Shown: positions 8,855-18,158, counted from the stretch's first letter. The stretch: DNA of 64,000 nucleotides from Sphingobacterium sp. JB170 (GCF_900163865.1 NZ_FUKU01000026.1:496001-560000); one strand, 5' to 3'. Notes: a model not told the origin generated them from the letters alone. Program-made: numbers and translations.

Positions 8855-10015
8855 TTAACGTACCGAAAACTTATAAGTCGTTTTTGATGTGTATGTTTGG
8901 TTCGGTTCCAATACGGTCGAAGCAAATTTCTCATGATTAGGCGCATCGGGAAAGTGCTGCGTTTCCAAGCAAAATGCTGCACGGAAAGGATACGCGAGTC
9001 CCTGTTTACCTTTTGGATCTTCCTGTTTCATGAAATTTCCACTATAAAACTGTAACCCTGGCTCGGTTGTAAGAATTTGCATCTCGATACCCGTTTGTGG
9101 AGCATACACCGAGGCAACCTTCTGGAACCCATCTTTCTTGTTCAGCTCAAAGTTGTGGTCATAGCCTCCGCCAATCTTTAGCTGCGCTTCATCCTGATCG
9201 ATGCGCTCGCCAATGGCATGAGGTTCCCGGAAATCAAAAGCCGTTCCTGCAACCTTGAGGCTTTCGCCTGTAGGAATCAATGTCTCATCGACCTGCGTAA
9301 TTGCCTCCGCATCCACTTGCAAATGATGATCCAGAATCGTCGAGGCACCTGCACCGTTCAAATTAAAATAAGCATGATTGGTCAGGTTTAGTACCGTTTT
9401 CTTATCGGTTGTTGCTTGATAAGCGATATTCAATCCACCTTGACCATCTACCGAATAGGTCACGCTCATGTTTACAGTTCCCGGATAACCAGCCTCTTTG
9501 TCTGGCGAAACGTAGGTTAAAGTGACCGATGTATCGTTACTCGCAGCAACATCCCATACCTTATTATACACACCATTGGCTCCACCATGCAACGAGTTTT
9601 TCCCGTCATTTTTTTCCAGCTCGTATTTTTCGCCATCAAGTGTAAAGGTCGCATCTCCTATTCGGTTCCCGTAACGTCCAACAACAGCACCATAGAAATT
9701 ACTTGCATTGTCCTTATACTCCTGAGCCGTATCATAACCCAGGATAACATCTTTTATTGCGCCGGATTTATCCGGTACATTTAAACTCACCAGACGCGCG
9801 CCGTAATTAGTTAAGGTTGCCGAAACACCACCATTTTCTAAGGAATAAAGTTTTACGTCTTTCGAGTCGATCGAGGCATCAAACTCTGCCGCGATAGTAG
9901 TGCTGCTATCTGCATCACCGCTTGTTGCTTTGTCATTTCGATTGTTCGCTCCCTGCTGACAACCAAAGGTTACCGTCGATGCTATTAAGGCAGCTGCTAA
10001 AATGTTGTTTTTCAT
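8855..10015 (-). CDS. Aldose 1-epimerase (mutarotase), predicted lipoprotein
   Basis: GalM-family mutarotase interconverting the alpha and beta anomers of aldoses, here presumably L-arabinose released by the GH51 enzymes. Numbering from the chosen start: lipobox VTFGC near residue 19, His143 in SLHGG, His214 in NLTNHAYF, Asp286 in GGGYDHNF and the catalytic base Glu351 in CLETQHFPD. All the usual catalytic residues are present. A start 13 codons further upstream (10054) would overlap the transporter gene and spoil the lipoprotein signal, so MKNNILAAAL is preferred. The signal places the enzyme outside the cytoplasm, most likely anchored in the periplasm, delivering the transported anomer to the symporter encoded 32 bp upstream. 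Confidence 0.9.
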   Translation of the reverse strand: MKNNILAAALIASTVTFGCQQGANNRNDKATSGDADSSTTIAAEFDASIDSKDVKLYSLENGGVSATLTNYGARLVSLNVPDKSGAIKDVILGYDTAQEYKDNASNFYGAVVGRYGNRIGDATFTLDGEKYELEKNDGKNSLHGGANGVYNKVWDVAASNDTSVTLTYVSPDKEAGYPGTVNMSVTYSVDGQGGLNIAYQATTDKKTVLNLTNHAYFNLNGAGASTILDHHLQVDAEAITQVDETLIPTGESLKVAGTAFDFREPHAIGERIDQDEAQLKIGGGYDHNFELNKKDGFQKVASVYAPQTGIEMQILTTEPGLQFYSGNFMKQEDPKGKQGLAYPFRAAFCLETQHFPDAPNHEKFASTVLEPNQTYTSKTTYKFSVR

Positions 10016-10047
10016 ATTGATTAAGTGTTTATATTGTGTTTTCCTAC

Positions 10048-11748
10048 TTACCAAAAGCGCACATAAATTGCAGTAACTAAAAGTAAAGTAACTACAATAA
10101 GTACCAATATGGATGGTTCTACTTTGAACATTTTTTTGTCCAGTGCGAAAGCCTTCGGATTTTCCTTTGGCCCGAAAAGACTGACAATAATCATCAGTGT
10201 AATCGTAAAGGCAAATGCCAGCCCCATACAGATTTGAAATGGAATTTCATACTCGCCACTTTTGTTTAAATAGGCTGTATAGATCCAAGTTTCCGGTCCA
10301 AACACTTTGGTTGCAAACTCATTAAAGAACACTGAAAGTCCAAAACCCGAAATAAGGCCTGTAATTGCAGCGGCTCCCGTTGTACGTTTCCAGAACATCC
10401 CCAATAAGAACATCGAAAATACACCAGGGCTAATAAAGCCCGTGTATTTCTGTATGAAGGTGAATCCACCCGCACCACCGATACCTAAGGTGTCGTTCCA
10501 TGTGAAAAGTACAGATACTAAGATAGAAACTACAATCGTTATTTTCCCTATCCAAACCATTTTTGCTTCGCTGGCTTCTTTACTGATGTACTTTTTATAA
10601 ATATCAAGCGTAAAGATTGTAGCAATACTATTAGCTTTACCGGCAAGTCCGGCCACAATGGCTGCCGTTAATGCAGCTAGCGCTAGCCCCTTCATACCAC
10701 TAGGCAGGTAGCCTAAAATGGCAGAATATGCGTTATCGGCGTGAAATACGCCTCCCGGAGCCATCTCTTCTTGCAAGGCGCCATTCTTATAAAGCACGTA
10801 GGCCGCAATCCCCGGTAGCATGACGATAATTGGCATCAACAGTTTTAGAAAACCGGCAAATAAAATACCCTTACGAGCCGTCTTCAGGTCAGCCCCTAGT
10901 GCACGCTGGGTAATGTACTGGTTACAACCCCAATAATTTAGATTCACAATCCAGATCCCCGCGAGGTACATTCCAACCCCGGGGAGCATCAAATATTTAT
11001 TGATTTCCTCCTGCGTGGCGCCAGCACCAGGCTTGTCCACAATCATATTAAAGTGGCCCGGTGAATCTTCCATCAACATGTTGAATCCGGCAATAACATC
11101 CTTGCCTAAGCCAAAATGCTCACTCACAAGCGTCAACGCCACATAGGTTGTGGCAATACCACCGACAATGAGCACCACGACCTGAATTACATCTGTAAAA
11201 CCAATTACGCGCATACCGCCGAGTGTAATTATCACGGCGAAAACAGCTAAAGCGACCATAATAATATGAAAGCTCTCGCCGCCCCCAGCCATACTGGAAA
11301 TGGCTATCGCACCCAAATATAAGATGGATGTTAAATTTACAAACACATACAGAAATAACCAGAAGACCGCCATAATCAGACTTGTCGTTTCATTATAACG
11401 ATTATTCAAAAACTGCGGCATCGTAAAGATTTTATTCTTCAGGTATACCGGGATAAACCAGACGGCAACAATGATCAAGGCAACGGCCGCTATCAGTTCA
11501 TAAGCAGCAACCGCAATTCCGACTTCAAAACCATTTCCGCTCATTCCGATAAACTGTTCAGCCGAAATATTTGAGGCAATCAGTGAGGCACCGATCGCCC
11601 ACCAAGTTAATGATCCTTCAGCAAGAAAGTAGTCTTTACTACCGCCGGCCGTACTCGTTTTTTTGCGATAGATCCAGTAGCCATATCCAGCTACCAAGAA
11701 AAAATAGATTACAAAGATTACATAGTCTACTGTGGCAAATTTTTCCAT
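10048..11748 (-). CDS. Sodium:solute symporter (SSS/SGLT family), probable L-arabinose transporter
   Basis: An inner-membrane sodium-coupled sugar symporter of 566 aa with about 14 hydrophobic segments, starting with DYVIFVIYFFLVAGYGYWIY. Family hallmarks are the early stretch WWAIGASLIASNISAEQFIG and, later, GLAALTAAIVAGLAGKANSIATIFTLDIY. Substrate is inferred from context: it lies between araA and a mutarotase in an araBDA operon, as the SSS gene does in Bacteroides arabinose loci. The 73-bp gap before it carries a strong inverted repeat not found in the other gaps of this operon's upper half, which may set transporter expression apart from that of araBDA. Confidence 0.92.
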   Translation of the reverse strand: MEKFATVDYVIFVIYFFLVAGYGYWIYRKKTSTAGGSKDYFLAEGSLTWWAIGASLIASNISAEQFIGMSGNGFEVGIAVAAYELIAAVALIIVAVWFIPVYLKNKIFTMPQFLNNRYNETTSLIMAVFWLFLYVFVNLTSILYLGAIAISSMAGGGESFHIIMVALAVFAVIITLGGMRVIGFTDVIQVVVLIVGGIATTYVALTLVSEHFGLGKDVIAGFNMLMEDSPGHFNMIVDKPGAGATQEEINKYLMLPGVGMYLAGIWIVNLNYWGCNQYITQRALGADLKTARKGILFAGFLKLLMPIIVMLPGIAAYVLYKNGALQEEMAPGGVFHADNAYSAILGYLPSGMKGLALAALTAAIVAGLAGKANSIATIFTLDIYKKYISKEASEAKMVWIGKITIVVSILVSVLFTWNDTLGIGGAGGFTFIQKYTGFISPGVFSMFLLGMFWKRTTGAAAITGLISGFGLSVFFNEFATKVFGPETWIYTAYLNKSGEYEIPFQICMGLAFAFTITLMIIVSLFGPKENPKAFALDKKMFKVEPSILVLIVVTLLLVTAIYVRFW

Positions 11749-11770
11749 TTTTATTTATAAAGGTTAGTAA

Positions 11771-11816
11771 AGAGACTTTCCTTAATCGAACCTGGAGCGC
11801 GCAAAGGAAAGTCTCT
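11771..11816 (-). other. Intercistronic 13-bp hairpin between araA and the arabinose symporter gene
   Basis: A perfect inverted repeat: AGAGACTTTCCTT at 11771-11783 pairs with AAGGAAAGTCTCT at 11804-11816 across a 20-nt loop. On the transcribed strand it starts 5 nt after the araA stop codon and ends 22 nt before the transporter start. No T-run follows in transcript orientation (TTACTAACC), so it is not a classical terminator. It more likely works as an mRNA stabiliser, a processing site or a partial attenuator tuning araBDA against the downstream genes. Confidence 0.7.
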
Positions 11817-11821
11817 ATCAT

Positions 11822-13324
11822 TTATTTTCTGAGCATGTAGTACAGCTCATTCCATCTGAGTTCATTTTCTAATTTCGTGAGCGTTGTGTCTTCATCGATA
11901 GCAACATACTCGATGCCCGCAATACGCGCAAAATCCTCCAAATATTCCGGAGTTAACGATAAGCTATACGCCGTATGATGCGCCCCGCCCGCTAAAATCC
12001 ATGCACTGCATCCGATTTTCATATCTGGAAGTGGCTTCCAGAGTACGCGTGCCACGGGTAGTTTTGGTAAATCGTTGGTCACCGGCACCCCCTCCACTTT
12101 ATTAACGATAAGACGGAAACGTGTACCCATATCAACGAGCGAGGCATTTAGCGCTGCGCCGCTAATACCGTTAAACACTAGGCGTGCTGGATCAGCTTTA
12201 CCGCCGATACCTAGCGGATGGACCTCAACACGCGGCTTACCTGCAGCCAAAGCTGCATCCACCTCTAACATATGCGAGCCAAGAACCATAGCGCTACCGG
12301 GCGTGAAGTTGTAGGTATAATCTTCCATGAATGCAGTCGTTCCTTTCAGGCCTGCCCCCATCACTTTGCAAGCACGAACAAGTGCCGGCGTCTTCCAATC
12401 TCCCTCACCTGCAAAGCCATATCCATCGGCCATCAAACGCTGAACAGCGATGCCTGGAAGCTGGGCAATGCCATGCAAGTCTTCGAAGGTATCTGTAAAC
12501 CCTTTGAAGTTACCCTCCACGAGAAATTTGCGAATTCCTATTTCTATGCGTGCTGCTTCTTTCAAGCTATCACGGTTTTCACCACCTGTTTTTACATTTT
12601 CAGCCATTTCATAGCTGCGCTCGTACTCGTCGAGCAATTCGTCGATCTCTCGCGCGCTCACCTGCGCGATAACGGCAACCAGATCACCAACAGCATACGT
12701 ATTAACCGAAAAACCAAATTGCGTTTCCGCTGCTACCTTATCCCCATCGGTCACCGCAACATTACGCATGTTATCACCAAATCGGACAAACTTTGCGCCT
12801 TGCCAATCTTGCCAAGCCGCTGCCGCACGGGTCCACACGTTAATGCGTTCGATCACCTCTTCATCTTGCCAGTGCCCGGTAACTACTTTACGCGGAATAT
12901 TTAAGCGCGAGACAATATGCCCAAACTCCCGGTCGCCATGTGCACTTTGGTTCAAATTCATAAAATCCATATCCATTGTATCCCAGGGGATATCACGATT
13001 ATATTGTGTATGTAAATGAAGTAGCGGTTTCTGCAACGCTTGAAGGCCACGAATCCACATTTTCGCAGGAGAAAATGTATGCATCCAAGTAATGATCCCC
13101 ACACAGTTGGTTTGTGCGTTCGCCTGTGCGATTGTATTATAAATCTCTTCACTATTTTTTACAATCGGCTTATACACGACTTGAACGGGTATATTATCAT
13201 GGGCAGACACGTAACGCGCAATCTCCCTCGCATGTTCTGCTACCTCTAAGAGCGTTTGCTCACCATATAAATCTTGACTTCCTGTAACAAACCAAACTTC
13301 AAAAGCTTTTAAATCTATATTCAT
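11822..13324 (-). CDS. araA: L-arabinose isomerase
   Basis: Cytoplasmic conversion of L-arabinose to L-ribulose, the first catabolic step. The 500-aa length equals that of the Escherichia coli enzyme. The manganese-binding and catalytic set is intact at nearly the same numbering: Glu307 (GFAGEGDWK), Glu334 (FMEDYTYNF), His351 (LGSHMLE) and His450 (GGAHHTAYS). The N-terminus [15 protein letters not shown] is diagnostic. No signal peptide is present. The gene starts 33 bp after araD ends and is followed by a strong intercistronic hairpin. Confidence 0.99.
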   Translation of the reverse strand: MNIDLKAFEVWFVTGSQDLYGEQTLLEVAEHAREIARYVSAHDNIPVQVVYKPIVKNSEEIYNTIAQANAQTNCVGIITWMHTFSPAKMWIRGLQALQKPLLHLHTQYNRDIPWDTMDMDFMNLNQSAHGDREFGHIVSRLNIPRKVVTGHWQDEEVIERINVWTRAAAAWQDWQGAKFVRFGDNMRNVAVTDGDKVAAETQFGFSVNTYAVGDLVAVIAQVSAREIDELLDEYERSYEMAENVKTGGENRDSLKEAARIEIGIRKFLVEGNFKGFTDTFEDLHGIAQLPGIAVQRLMADGYGFAGEGDWKTPALVRACKVMGAGLKGTTAFMEDYTYNFTPGSAMVLGSHMLEVDAALAAGKPRVEVHPLGIGGKADPARLVFNGISGAALNASLVDMGTRFRLIVNKVEGVPVTNDLPKLPVARVLWKPLPDMKIGCSAWILAGGAHHTAYSLSLTPEYLEDFARIAGIEYVAIDEDTTLTKLENELRWNELYYMLRK

Positions 13325-13357
13325 GTTTTATTTTTGTATTTCGTTATATGTGATGAA

Positions 13358-14053
13358 TTATTCCTGTCCGTAATAGGCTTGACCTCCATGCTTTCGATCG
13401 TAATGCTTTTTGATCAAAGCCTCCTTTAAGCGGGGTGCCTGTGGGTTTATTTGTTCCGTCAACATTGCCATTTGTGCAACAGTCTCTAGAACGGCGCTAT
13501 TATATACCGATTTCTCTCCTGTTTTGCCCCACGCAAACGGTGCATGATTTCCCACTAGCACCATTTCTACTTCGCGATAATCTAACTTCTCCTGCTCAAA
13601 ATGATTTATGATCTGAAAACCGGTCTCATATTCGTAATTTCCCAATATCATCTCGTCACTCATCGGCGGTGCGCAAGGAATATCTGTCGTTAAATGGTCC
13701 GCATGTGTAGTTCCAAAAATCGGAATCGGCCGTTGGCTTTGCGCCCAAGCCGTACCATAGGTGGAATGTGTATGGGTAATTCCGCCGATATCTTCCCACC
13801 GTTTATATAATACAGCATGGGTTTTTGTATCCGATGAAGGGCGTAAATTTCCCTCCACCGTATTACCCTCAAAATCCACGATTACCATTTGTTCGGGGCT
13901 AAGATCCTCATAGGGAACGCCGCTTGGTTTAATTGCGAACACGCCTTTATCGCGATCCGCAACACTTACGTTGCCGAAGGTAAAAAGTACCAATCCTAAT
14001 TTTGGCAACTGCATATTGCAGTGAAAAGCTTCTTCTTTTATTGATTTGTACAT
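13358..14053 (-). CDS. araD: L-ribulose-5-phosphate 4-epimerase
   Basis: Class II aldolase-fold zinc enzyme turning L-ribulose 5-phosphate into D-xylulose 5-phosphate, which enters the pentose phosphate pathway. The 231-aa chain carries the catalytic and metal residues Asp75 (SSDTKTH), His94 and His96 (GITHTHSTYG) and His170 (VGNHAPFAWG), almost exactly at Escherichia coli AraD numbering. GNVSVAD near residue 27 is the phosphate-binding loop. It is the middle gene of the araB-araD-araA run, 35 bp from araB and 33 bp from araA. Confidence 0.98.
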   Translation of the reverse strand: MYKSIKEEAFHCNMQLPKLGLVLFTFGNVSVADRDKGVFAIKPSGVPYEDLSPEQMVIVDFEGNTVEGNLRPSSDTKTHAVLYKRWEDIGGITHTHSTYGTAWAQSQRPIPIFGTTHADHLTTDIPCAPPMSDEMILGNYEYETGFQIINHFEQEKLDYREVEMVLVGNHAPFAWGKTGEKSVYNSAVLETVAQMAMLTEQINPQAPRLKEALIKKHYDRKHGGQAYYGQE

Positions 14054-14088
14054 ACTAAAAATTATAAATCATCTCTCAAAACTATAAA

Positions 14089-15762
14089 TTATACGTTAGC
14101 ACTCTCTATAAATGTGCCCGCTTGCTTATAGTGTTCGTAGCGCTCGCGGTAAAAGCCTACCCGCTTGGGGTTCGGTTCATAAGTACACTCGAACCCCTGC
14201 CCCATTGCCTGCATAGCATCTTCCACCTTATTATATAATCCGGCTGCAGTGGCGGCAAACATCGCCGCTCCAATCGCGCATGTTTGCTCTGACTTATGAA
14301 TACGGATTGGCATATTCATCACATCGGCCATCATCTGCATGATATAGGGTGATTTCTTAGCCACCCCCCCCAATCCAATTAAGCCCTTTACCGCAATTCC
14401 CTCATCGATAAAGCGATCGACGATGCTTTTGGCTCCGAAACAAGTTGATTCAACAATAGAGCGGAACACATGTGGAGCGTCAGAACCCAAATCGAGGCCA
14501 AATAAAGCGCCTTTCAAAGTCTGATCCGCATCCGGCGTTCGCCGACCATTAAACCAATCTATAGCCCGCTCGCCCGAACTTGATAGTGGCAAGGCTTCGG
14601 CCTGTTTGCTTAGCGTCGGGATTATTTTATCTTCCATTGCCTGATTTATCTTTTGCCGCTGCTCGAGGGTGAGATCATTTAGTTCACCAAGTAAATTAGT
14701 GAGCGGCCACATTAATAGTTGCTTAAACCATGCATATGCATCGCCAAATGCAGATTGGCCAGCCTCCATTCCGATCATTCCGGGGATAATCGAGCCATCG
14801 ACCTGTCCACAGATACCATGAACAAGCTTATCTTCAACTTCATTTTTAGGTGCCACGAGCATATCGCAGGTCGATGTTCCCATCACTTTACTCAGGTAAT
14901 ACGGTTCTATTTGCCCACCTACGGCGCCCATATGGCAATCGAATGCGCCAATCCCAACAATCACACTCGTTGGGAGCGTTAACCGTTCTGCCCACTCCGC
15001 CGACAGCGTGCCCACTGCTTTGTCTGCTGTATATGTTTGCGAAAATAGTCTAGAGGTTAACCCATCGAGAAGTGGATCAAGTTGTTTAAAAAAGTCGTTG
15101 GGGGGCAAACCGCCAAACTCCTCCGCCCAAAGAGATTTATGCCCAGCGGAACACACTCCGCGCTTGATCTGCGCGGCATCGTTACCTCCGGTGAGTAAGA
15201 ATGGGATATAATCGCAATGCTCAACCCAGCTGTAAGCCGCCTGCCGAACCTGTGAATCAGCCCGAAGGACATGTAAAAGCTTCGCCCAAAACCATTCCGA
15301 AGAATATATTCCGCCAACATACTTCAAGTAATCAGTTTCGTATTTTTTTGCGTGATCATTAATCTGCAGTGCCTCGGCAACAGCCGTATGGTCTTTCCAC
15401 AACACGAACATCGCGTTGGGGTTCTCGGAAAATTCGTCCAAAAGCGCCAGTGGCACGCCCTGTTCATTGATCGCTACGGGTGTAGAGCCCGTTGTATCTA
15501 CGGAAATTGCTTTCACCTGCTGAGCTATTCCAATAATACCGGACAGCGCTAGGCAGTCCTTAATAGTCGCTTCTAACCCTTCAATATAATCCAAGGGATG
15601 CTGACGAAATTGGTTAGCAGCGACGTCACAAAATTCACCACGCTTCCACCGCGGGTAGTAAAATACGGATGAGGAAACTTCCTGCCCATTCGCTGCGTCA
15701 ACTAATACAGACCTCACGGAGTCGCTTCCATAGTCAACTCCAATCACGTACGATTTATCCAT
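14089..15762 (-). CDS. araB: Ribulokinase
   Basis: FGGY-family sugar kinase phosphorylating L-ribulose with ATP in the cytoplasm. The N-terminal phosphate loop reads VIGVDYGSDSVRSVLVDA and the sugar-binding part includes SVDTTGSTPV. The C-terminal ATPase half has GLGGVAKKSPYIMQMMADV and the terminal motif AIGAAMFAATAAG. The length of 557 aa matches AraB. It is the first gene of the minus-strand arabinose operon, with a 266-bp divergent intergenic region to araR that holds the candidate operators. Confidence 0.97.
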   Translation of the reverse strand: MDKSYVIGVDYGSDSVRSVLVDAANGQEVSSSVFYYPRWKRGEFCDVAANQFRQHPLDYIEGLEATIKDCLALSGIIGIAQQVKAISVDTTGSTPVAINEQGVPLALLDEFSENPNAMFVLWKDHTAVAEALQINDHAKKYETDYLKYVGGIYSSEWFWAKLLHVLRADSQVRQAAYSWVEHCDYIPFLLTGGNDAAQIKRGVCSAGHKSLWAEEFGGLPPNDFFKQLDPLLDGLTSRLFSQTYTADKAVGTLSAEWAERLTLPTSVIVGIGAFDCHMGAVGGQIEPYYLSKVMGTSTCDMLVAPKNEVEDKLVHGICGQVDGSIIPGMIGMEAGQSAFGDAYAWFKQLLMWPLTNLLGELNDLTLEQRQKINQAMEDKIIPTLSKQAEALPLSSSGERAIDWFNGRRTPDADQTLKGALFGLDLGSDAPHVFRSIVESTCFGAKSIVDRFIDEGIAVKGLIGLGGVAKKSPYIMQMMADVMNMPIRIHKSEQTCAIGAAMFAATAAGLYNKVEDAMQAMGQGFECTYEPNPKRVGFYRERYEHYKQAGTFIESANV

Positions 15763-15925
15763 TACTAAACTTCCATTTTTTTAAGGTTTACAAAAAACAC
15801 ATATGCCTCTTCCAGATACTCAAACGATAAGGTATGGAATGCGTGCGTTATCATTATTAGTGTCAAATTAACATTTATATTCTTACAAAATGAAATTTTT
15901 ATTGTTTTTTTGCAAGAACAATCCA

Positions 15926-15954
15926 TTTGTGGTAAATTATTTTGATTCCACAAA
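15926..15954. promoter_or_regulatory. Inverted repeat in the araB-araR divergent region, candidate AraR operator
   Basis: TTTGTGG at 15926-15932 and CCACAAA at 15948-15954 form a perfect 7-bp inverted repeat. The arms are 22 bp apart start to start, about two helical turns, as expected for a dimeric winged-helix repressor. A second, shorter palindrome, TACAAA-N5-TTTGTA (15969-15985), lies just downstream over the presumed araR promoter and could serve autoregulation. Binding by AraR is inferred from position. Confidence 0.5.
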
Positions 15955-15961
15955 CAGATTG

Positions 15962-15991
15962 ATTGATCTACAAAGATTTTTTGTAAATTTC
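15962..15991 (+). promoter_or_regulatory. Candidate araR promoter
   Basis: ATTG at 15962-15965 and TAAATTTC at 15984-15991 are separated by 18 nt and each differs by one base from the Bacteroidota TTTG / TAnnTTTG elements. The start of transcription would lie near 15998, about 30 nt before the gene. The box overlaps the TACAAA palindrome. On the opposite strand no equally good araB promoter was found; TAATTTGA near 15870 is the best weak match. Confidence 0.4.
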
Positions 15992-16028
15992 GGTCTAGCG
16001 TGAACTAACACCGGATAACCAGATATAA

Positions 16029-16769
16029 ATGCCTGAGAATAAAATTAAAAATAACCAAGAGAATATGGATTATTATAAAAGTCAAGCTGCCTTACTATTA
16101 GCGGTGGATTGTATCATATTTGGATTTAATGGGGAATCACTTGAAATACTACTAATTAAACGCGACTTCGAGCCCCACCGCGGTAAATGGAGCTTGATGG
16201 GTGGGTTTGTACAGCCCAATGAAAATCCCGACGACGCTGCTTCGCGCGTTCTAAAGAAACTAACCGCGCTCGAGAATGTTTATATGGAAGATTGCGGCAT
16301 TTTTGGCACGCCTAATCGCGAGCACGACGAGCGCGTGGTCAGTATCGCCTTTTTTGCACTCGTAGACACCCATCAATACGAGCATATCCTATCCAATGAA
16401 TACGAAGCGCGCTGGTTTCCGTTAGATGATCATCCCGAGCTTATATTCGATCATGATCAAATGATTAATAAAGCAAAACGAAAGCTACGCACTAAAGCCG
16501 CGCTATATCCGCTTTTATTTGAGTTGCTACCCGAAAAATTCACGATCCCGCAGATATCTGCGCTCTACGAATGTGTTTACGATATAGAGTTAGACAAAAG
16601 AAACTTTAGCCGCAAGCTACTCTCTTCCGGACTTATCATCAAATTGAAGGAAAAAGATAAAGAAAGCTCAAAAAAAGGCGCTTTTTATTTCCGTTTAAAT
16701 ACAGCTATTTATAAAGAGAAAATCATGTCATTTCTGCGCTACTTACCGAGTTGGTCGGTGGAGGACTAA
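16029..16769 (+). CDS. araR: Nudix-fold (NrtR-like) transcriptional regulator of arabinose genes
   Basis: DNA-binding sensor expected to control the divergent araBDA operon in response to L-arabinose, as the Nudix-type AraR of Bacteroides does. Residues about 15-150 form a Nudix domain (LLAVDCIIFGFNGESLEILLIKR). The Nudix box position GGFVQPNENPDDAASRVLKK has lost the catalytic REXXEE glutamates, so the domain should bind ligand rather than hydrolyse nucleotides. Residues about 160-246 form a winged helix (LLPEKFTIPQISALYECVYD, then RNFSRKLLSSGLI). A second start 12 codons downstream (16065) with AAGAGA before it is equally credible. The gene is convergent with the GH105 gene and both share a terminator hairpin. 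Confidence 0.9.
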   Translation: MPENKIKNNQENMDYYKSQAALLLAVDCIIFGFNGESLEILLIKRDFEPHRGKWSLMGGFVQPNENPDDAASRVLKKLTALENVYMEDCGIFGTPNREHDERVVSIAFFALVDTHQYEHILSNEYEARWFPLDDHPELIFDHDQMINKAKRKLRTKAALYPLLFELLPEKFTIPQISALYECVYDIELDKRNFSRKLLSSGLIIKLKEKDKESSKKGAFYFRLNTAIYKEKIMSFLRYLPSWSVED

Positions 16770-16790
16770 GAACAAAAGCCCGCTAAACGA

Positions 16791-16835
16791 AAAAGCTACA
16801 CAGGAACAGCAAAATGTCGATGTGTAGCTTTTTTT
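16791..16835. terminator. Bidirectional intrinsic terminator between araR and the GH105 gene
   Basis: AAAAGCTACACA and TGTGTAGCTTTT form a 12-bp stem around an 18-nt loop. The stem is extended by a T-run on the plus strand and flanked by As on the other side, so it can end both araR and the susC1-susD1-GH105 transcript. Confidence 0.85.
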
Positions 16836-16848
16836 GTTTGCGCGTGAA

Positions 16849-18030
16849 TTATTTACCGAGCTCCAGAAGCCCCATTATAAATGGTCCTGTCGCTTTGCCG
16901 TCGTTCTCGCGAACACGTTCGCCAACATAATAATCATAACTACCGTCCCGGTACGGATTTCCTCCGAGTCCCGATACCGCATTACATTGTATTAAAGTGA
17001 GCGTCCCGTCGGATTCGGTTTTCAACAGCTTTTTCTGGATACCCGCCAAAGTCTTCTCGGCCACCGCGCGATATTTCTTGTCGATATAACCTTTGTTTAC
17101 CGCTTTCGCATAGGAATACATGAACATACTACTTACCGATGCTTCTTGGTAATTCCGCTCGCGGCCCGGTTGATCAAGTACTTGCGACCATAAGCCGTCG
17201 CTATCCTGGTATCGCGGCAAGGTTTCGGCAAGGTCATTAATAATTTGTAGCAGACTATCGCGCTTTGGATAACTCTCTGGTATGAAGTCCAACACATCCA
17301 CTAATGCCATAAACCACCAACCGTTACTACGTCCCCAAAAATTTGGAGACTGACCAGTTTGCTTATTGGCCCAACGTTGGTTTTTACTCTCGTCCCAGCC
17401 ATGGTAATAAAGGCCGGTTTTCTTGTCATAGGTATGCTTAGCCGTAACGATAAATTGATTTATCACATCGTCATAATAGGTATCATCGCCGACGAATTTT
17501 CCATAAGCTGCAACAAAGGGATCGCCCATGTACAAACCGTCCAACCAGATTTGATGCGGATAGATCAATTTATGCCAATATACGCCCTCATGTGTCCGTG
17601 GGTGGTGCTCGAGCTGCTTCATTAACCGCTCAATAGCTAGCTTGTACTTCTGCTTTCCAGTTTTTTCGAAAAGCGGAAATAACACTTTCCCCGAGTTGAT
17701 ATAATCAATGTTATAGGATTCAACCTTATACATATGAATTTCCCCTTGGTCGTTGATAATCGTATCAGCCCATTTTTCCACGTAATCGAAATACTTTTGT
17801 TCGTTGGTTTGCTTCCACATTTTCAGCATAGCCATGCCCCCCAGCCCCTGGGTGTAACCAAAGTAAAGGCGTTTCCCATGATCGAACTGCCAGGCTTCCG
17901 GAAAGCGTTTCATCTCCGATTCGGCAAACTGCGCCGAGAGCTTTTTAGTTTGTGCACTAGAAAAACCAAAGGCACCTACCAGCACCAATAGACAAAGTGT
18001 CTTGTTCAACTTAAATAAGTTTATCATCAT
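16849..18030 (-). CDS. GH105 unsaturated rhamnogalacturonyl hydrolase (YteR-like), secreted
   Basis: Removes the unsaturated galacturonic acid left at the non-reducing end of RG-I oligosaccharides by rhamnogalacturonan lyase. A signal peptide covers about 26 residues (LLVLVGAFGFSSAQ). The family residues keep the spacing of Bacillus YteR with a constant offset of 21: Asp109 (SYNIDYINSG), Asp164 (WLDGLYMGDPF) and His210 (YHGWDES). At 393 aa it is a typical single-domain (alpha/alpha)6 enzyme. It is the last gene behind susC1-susD1, after a 128-bp spacer, and ends at the shared terminator with araR. It is clearly different from the two mutually similar GH105 proteins elsewhere in the window. 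Confidence 0.92.
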   Translation of the reverse strand: MMINLFKLNKTLCLLVLVGAFGFSSAQTKKLSAQFAESEMKRFPEAWQFDHGKRLYFGYTQGLGGMAMLKMWKQTNEQKYFDYVEKWADTIINDQGEIHMYKVESYNIDYINSGKVLFPLFEKTGKQKYKLAIERLMKQLEHHPRTHEGVYWHKLIYPHQIWLDGLYMGDPFVAAYGKFVGDDTYYDDVINQFIVTAKHTYDKKTGLYYHGWDESKNQRWANKQTGQSPNFWGRSNGWWFMALVDVLDFIPESYPKRDSLLQIINDLAETLPRYQDSDGLWSQVLDQPGRERNYQEASVSSMFMYSYAKAVNKGYIDKKYRAVAEKTLAGIQKKLLKTESDGTLTLIQCNAVSGLGGNPYRDGSYDYYVGERVRENDGKATGPFIMGLLELGK

Positions 18031-18158
18031 ACTCTATTTTTAACATTTCTGTTTCGGCGTTCACTTCGTTCAGAAGCTGCCAGCCCACCGATCACCTTTT
18101 TAATGGCATGCCCCACCGGTAGCAAATTTATTCCCTCCGCAGCCCAGCTGCGTATCCC
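18031..18158 (-). other. Structured spacer between susD1 and the GH105 gene
   Basis: This gap is long for the operon and holds small inverted repeats: GCAGC-CCA-GCTGC (18139-18151) directly after the susD1 stop, and CTTC/GAAG-type pairings nearer the GH105 start. No T-run or promoter box is obvious. It may moderate expression of the enzyme relative to the SusCD pair; the evidence is structural only. Confidence 0.3.

Noticed and set aside
18084..18118. Direct repeat CCCACCG in the susD1-GH105 spacer
   Set aside because: Seven bases at 28-bp spacing, not aligned with any promoter box and not repeated elsewhere that I noticed.
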